From DASYSA01 sp036003885 (GTDB taxonomy: Bacteria; Acidobacteriota; Blastocatellia; UBA7656), in NCBI GenBank assembly GCA_036003885.1, contig DASYSA010000033.1, positions 1-7,822 of the forward strand: a stretch of 7,822 nt of DNA, read 5' to 3'. A program made the position numbers and the translations under genes. Within the stretch, counting starts at the first letter, position 1, and each line of letters begins with the position of its first letter. The notes below the pieces were generated by a model. It saw only the letters and a program-made list of their open reading frames with translations. It was not told where the DNA came from and made no database searches. Shown one piece after another: positions 6,671-7,822 of the stretch.

Positions 6671-6709
6671 CAGCATCGGATTAGAGAATAAACCCCGACG
6701 CCGATGCTG
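6671..6709. repeat. 9-bp perfect inverted repeat upstream of the Crp/Fnr gene
   Basis: CAGCATCGG (6671-6679) and CCGATGCTG (6701-6709) are exact reverse complements separated by 21 bases. The spacer contains TCTAAT on the minus strand. It may be an operator flanking a promoter, or an RNA hairpin if transcription begins further upstream. No T tract follows on either strand, so it is not a standard terminator. Confidence 0.7.
6680..6685 (-). promoter_or_regulatory. Candidate -10 element for the Crp/Fnr gene
   Basis: TCTAAT on the minus strand matches 5 of 6 positions of TATAAT. The expected start would be near 6673, giving a leader of about 50 bases with the ribosome binding site inside it. 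No -35 like TTGACA lies 16-18 bases upstream, which would fit an activator-dependent promoter. Confidence 0.3.
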
Positions 6710-6720
6710 CCCATCGTTCC

Positions 6721-6813
6721 CAGGCTGATTCTTTCGTGGGCGCAGGCTGAAAGATCTGTCGGTGTTTGTCTTACAGGGAGGAGGCTGAAGGCCGGAAAAG
6801 AGGTTGCAGGCTG
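6721..6813. repeat. Four dispersed direct copies of (C)AGGCTG(A)
   Basis: The copies are CAGGCTGA at 6721-6728, CAGGCTGA at 6743-6750, GAGGCTGA at 6781-6788 and CAGGCTGG at 6807-6814, all in the same orientation. Start-to-start spacings are 22, 38 and 26 bases. They lie upstream of the candidate Crp/Fnr promoter and downstream of the response regulator stop. Confidence 0.6.
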
Positions 6814-6841
6814 GACGATGGCCGCTACATTTGGGACGTTC

Positions 6842-7474
6842 TCAAATCACCAGGCCATTTCGGATCGCGTACAGGACGATTTCCGCACTATTCTTAACGC
6901 CGAGCTTTTCCAGGACGCGAGTGCGATAGGTGCTGATCGTCTTTGCGCTGAGTGACAGTTCTTCGGCGATTTCCGTAACGGTCTTTCCCGCGGCGATACG
7001 CGACATGACTTCATACTCGCGGTCGGAGAGTGTCTCGTGCGGCGTGCGCGTGAGATCCTTTCTTACTCCCAGGGCCAGCTTTTCGGCCAGCGCGGGACTG
7101 ACGTAGCGCCCCCCGGCCATGATCTTGCGCATGGCTTTCGCCAACTCCTCGGGAGCGCTTTCCTTCGTCAGGTAACCTCCCGCGCCCGCCTTCAGGACAC
7201 GAACGGCAAATTGATCTTCCGGGAGACCACTCAGGACCAGAACCGGAAGCTTGGGCCATTCGACCCTTAATTCCTTGAGGAGATCCAAGCCGCTCTTTCC
7301 CGGCAGGTTGATGTCGAGCAGCGCGACATCCCACTCTTTTTTCCGAAGCTGTTCCAGCGCCTCCCGCGCGTCGGAAGCTTCTCCAAATGCGGCCCCGTGG
7401 AACTCATCGGAAAGGAGCGCCCTCAAACCACGCCGGACGATAGCGTGGTCATCGACGATGAGGACTCGTATCAT
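6842..7474 (-). CDS. NarL/FixJ-family response regulator
   Basis: The 210-residue protein has the standard two-domain layout. The receiver (~1-120) starts RVLIVDDHAIVRRGL with acidic Asp8 and Asp9, the phospho-acceptor Asp54 in LLDINLPGKSG, the Ser82 switch residue in VLSGL, and Lys104 in YLTKESAPEEL. The LuxR-type helix-turn-helix (~147-208) reads LSDREYEVMSRIAAGKTVTEIAEELSLSAKTISTYR and ends in LEKLGVKN. It is expected to be phosphorylated by the kinase encoded just upstream and then to bind DNA as a dimer. Its ATG overlaps the kinase TGA in an ATGA junction, so translation is probably coupled; a GGAGG lies about 16 bases upstream inside the kinase gene, far for a free-standing site. Target genes are not known; the closest downstream gene on the strand is the Crp/Fnr regulator. 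Confidence 0.96.
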   Translation of the reverse strand: MIRVLIVDDHAIVRRGLRALLSDEFHGAAFGEASDAREALEQLRKKEWDVALLDINLPGKSGLDLLKELRVEWPKLPVLVLSGLPEDQFAVRVLKAGAGGYLTKESAPEELAKAMRKIMAGGRYVSPALAEKLALGVRKDLTRTPHETLSDREYEVMSRIAAGKTVTEIAEELSLSAKTISTYRTRVLEKLGVKNSAEIVLYAIRNGLVI

Positions 7475-7821
7475 GGTCTGGCACCGGATTCCTCCAGCGA
7501 TGGGAGCGGAATCCAGGCGGTCACCGTGGTCCCTTGTCCCGGAGCACTGGAGATATTCACCTGGCCGCCCAGAATGGCGGCGCGTTCCCGCATACCCAGC
7601 AGACCCAGGGAATTGGAAAGGGAAGGGTCCGTCTGATCAAAGCCCCGGCCGTTATCGCGTATCAGCAGAACCAGCCGGTCCCGTTGCTTCTGTAGGACCA
7701 CCTCGGCCCGCGTGGCGCTGGCATGGCGCGCGACATTGGTCAGAGTCTCCTGGAACATACGAAACAGGGCGGTCGAAGCGTTCGACGCAACCACTGCCCG
7801 AGTGAGCAGCCGGACCTTACA
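7471..7821 (-). CDS. NarX/DegS-type sensor histidine kinase, C-terminal part
   Basis: Only the last 116 residues are inside the window; the frame stays open to the right edge. They form most of a HATPase_c domain. The N-box is LFRMFQETLTNVARHA (residues 19-34 of the visible part, with Asn29 expected to bind Mg-ATP), the G1 box is RDNGRGFD (55-62), and the G2 region is SLGLLGMRERAAILGG (71-86) followed by APGQGT (93-98). The phrases QETLTNVARHA and GLLGMRERA are typical of the HisKA_3 class that pairs with NarL/FixJ response regulators, matching the neighbour. The sensor part and the phosphorylated histidine lie outside the window, so the signal is unknown. An internal GTG at 7794 is not the true start because the domain extends upstream of it. 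It is translationally coupled to the response regulator through an ATGA overlap. Confidence 0.95.
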   Translation of the reverse strand, partial: CKVRLLTRAVVASNASTALFRMFQETLTNVARHASATRAEVVLQKQRDRLVLLIRDNGRGFDQTDPSLSNSLGLLGMRERAAILGGQVNISSAPGQGTTVTAWIPLPSLEESGARP

Positions 7822-7822
7822 C

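Larger units (their letters stand above)
6622..6841. other. Regulatory spacer between the response regulator and Crp/Fnr genes
   Basis: This 220-base stretch has no convincing gene. It contains, from right to left on the minus strand, four same-orientation AGGCTG copies, two overlapping inverted repeats, a -10-like TCTAAT and the ribosome binding site of the Crp/Fnr gene. The elements are listed separately. No T-tract terminator follows the response regulator stop, so read-through from the two-component genes is possible. Confidence 0.6.

Overview
The window looks like a piece of a bacterial chromosome with moderate-to-high GC, gene-dense, with no tRNA, rRNA, CRISPR array, transposase or phage gene that I could find. 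The periplasmic propeller protein at the left edge and the Crp/Fnr subfamily (recognition helix GTTRPRISVF) resemble proteins I associate with Acidobacteriota. That placement is an inference from family resemblance and has not been tested by a search.

Layout from left to right. Positions 1-1633 (minus) hold an exported YVTN/cytochrome-D1-type beta-propeller protein whose C-terminus runs off the left edge. Positions 1740-2900 (minus) hold a GT4-type glycosyltransferase. A 304-base gap with divergent promoters separates it from a GT32-type DXD glycosyltransferase at 3205-3960 (plus). This divergent pair suggests a small surface-glycan or exopolysaccharide locus. A 39-base convergent gap with a short hairpin follows. 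Then comes a minus-strand pair: RidA (4000-4401), preceded by a Rossmann-fold protein of unknown function (4448-5218). About 500 bases without a convincing gene follow (5219-5736).

The right part is regulatory and entirely on the minus strand. A NarX/DegS-type histidine kinase (C-terminal part only, 7471-7821) overlaps its NarL/FixJ response regulator (6842-7474) by four bases. Next is a 220-base spacer, then a Crp/Fnr transcription factor (5737-6621). This Crp/Fnr protein has an unusual N-terminal extension built from a 24-residue tandem repeat.

The features most worth a second look are the repeat-built extension of the Crp/Fnr protein, and the spacer in front of it. The spacer carries four same-orientation copies of AGGCTG and two mutually exclusive hairpins, one of which surrounds a good -10 hexamer. 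The unassigned Rossmann-fold gene next to a RidA with several substituted signature residues is also notable. I did not find clear evidence of a wholly new multi-gene system.
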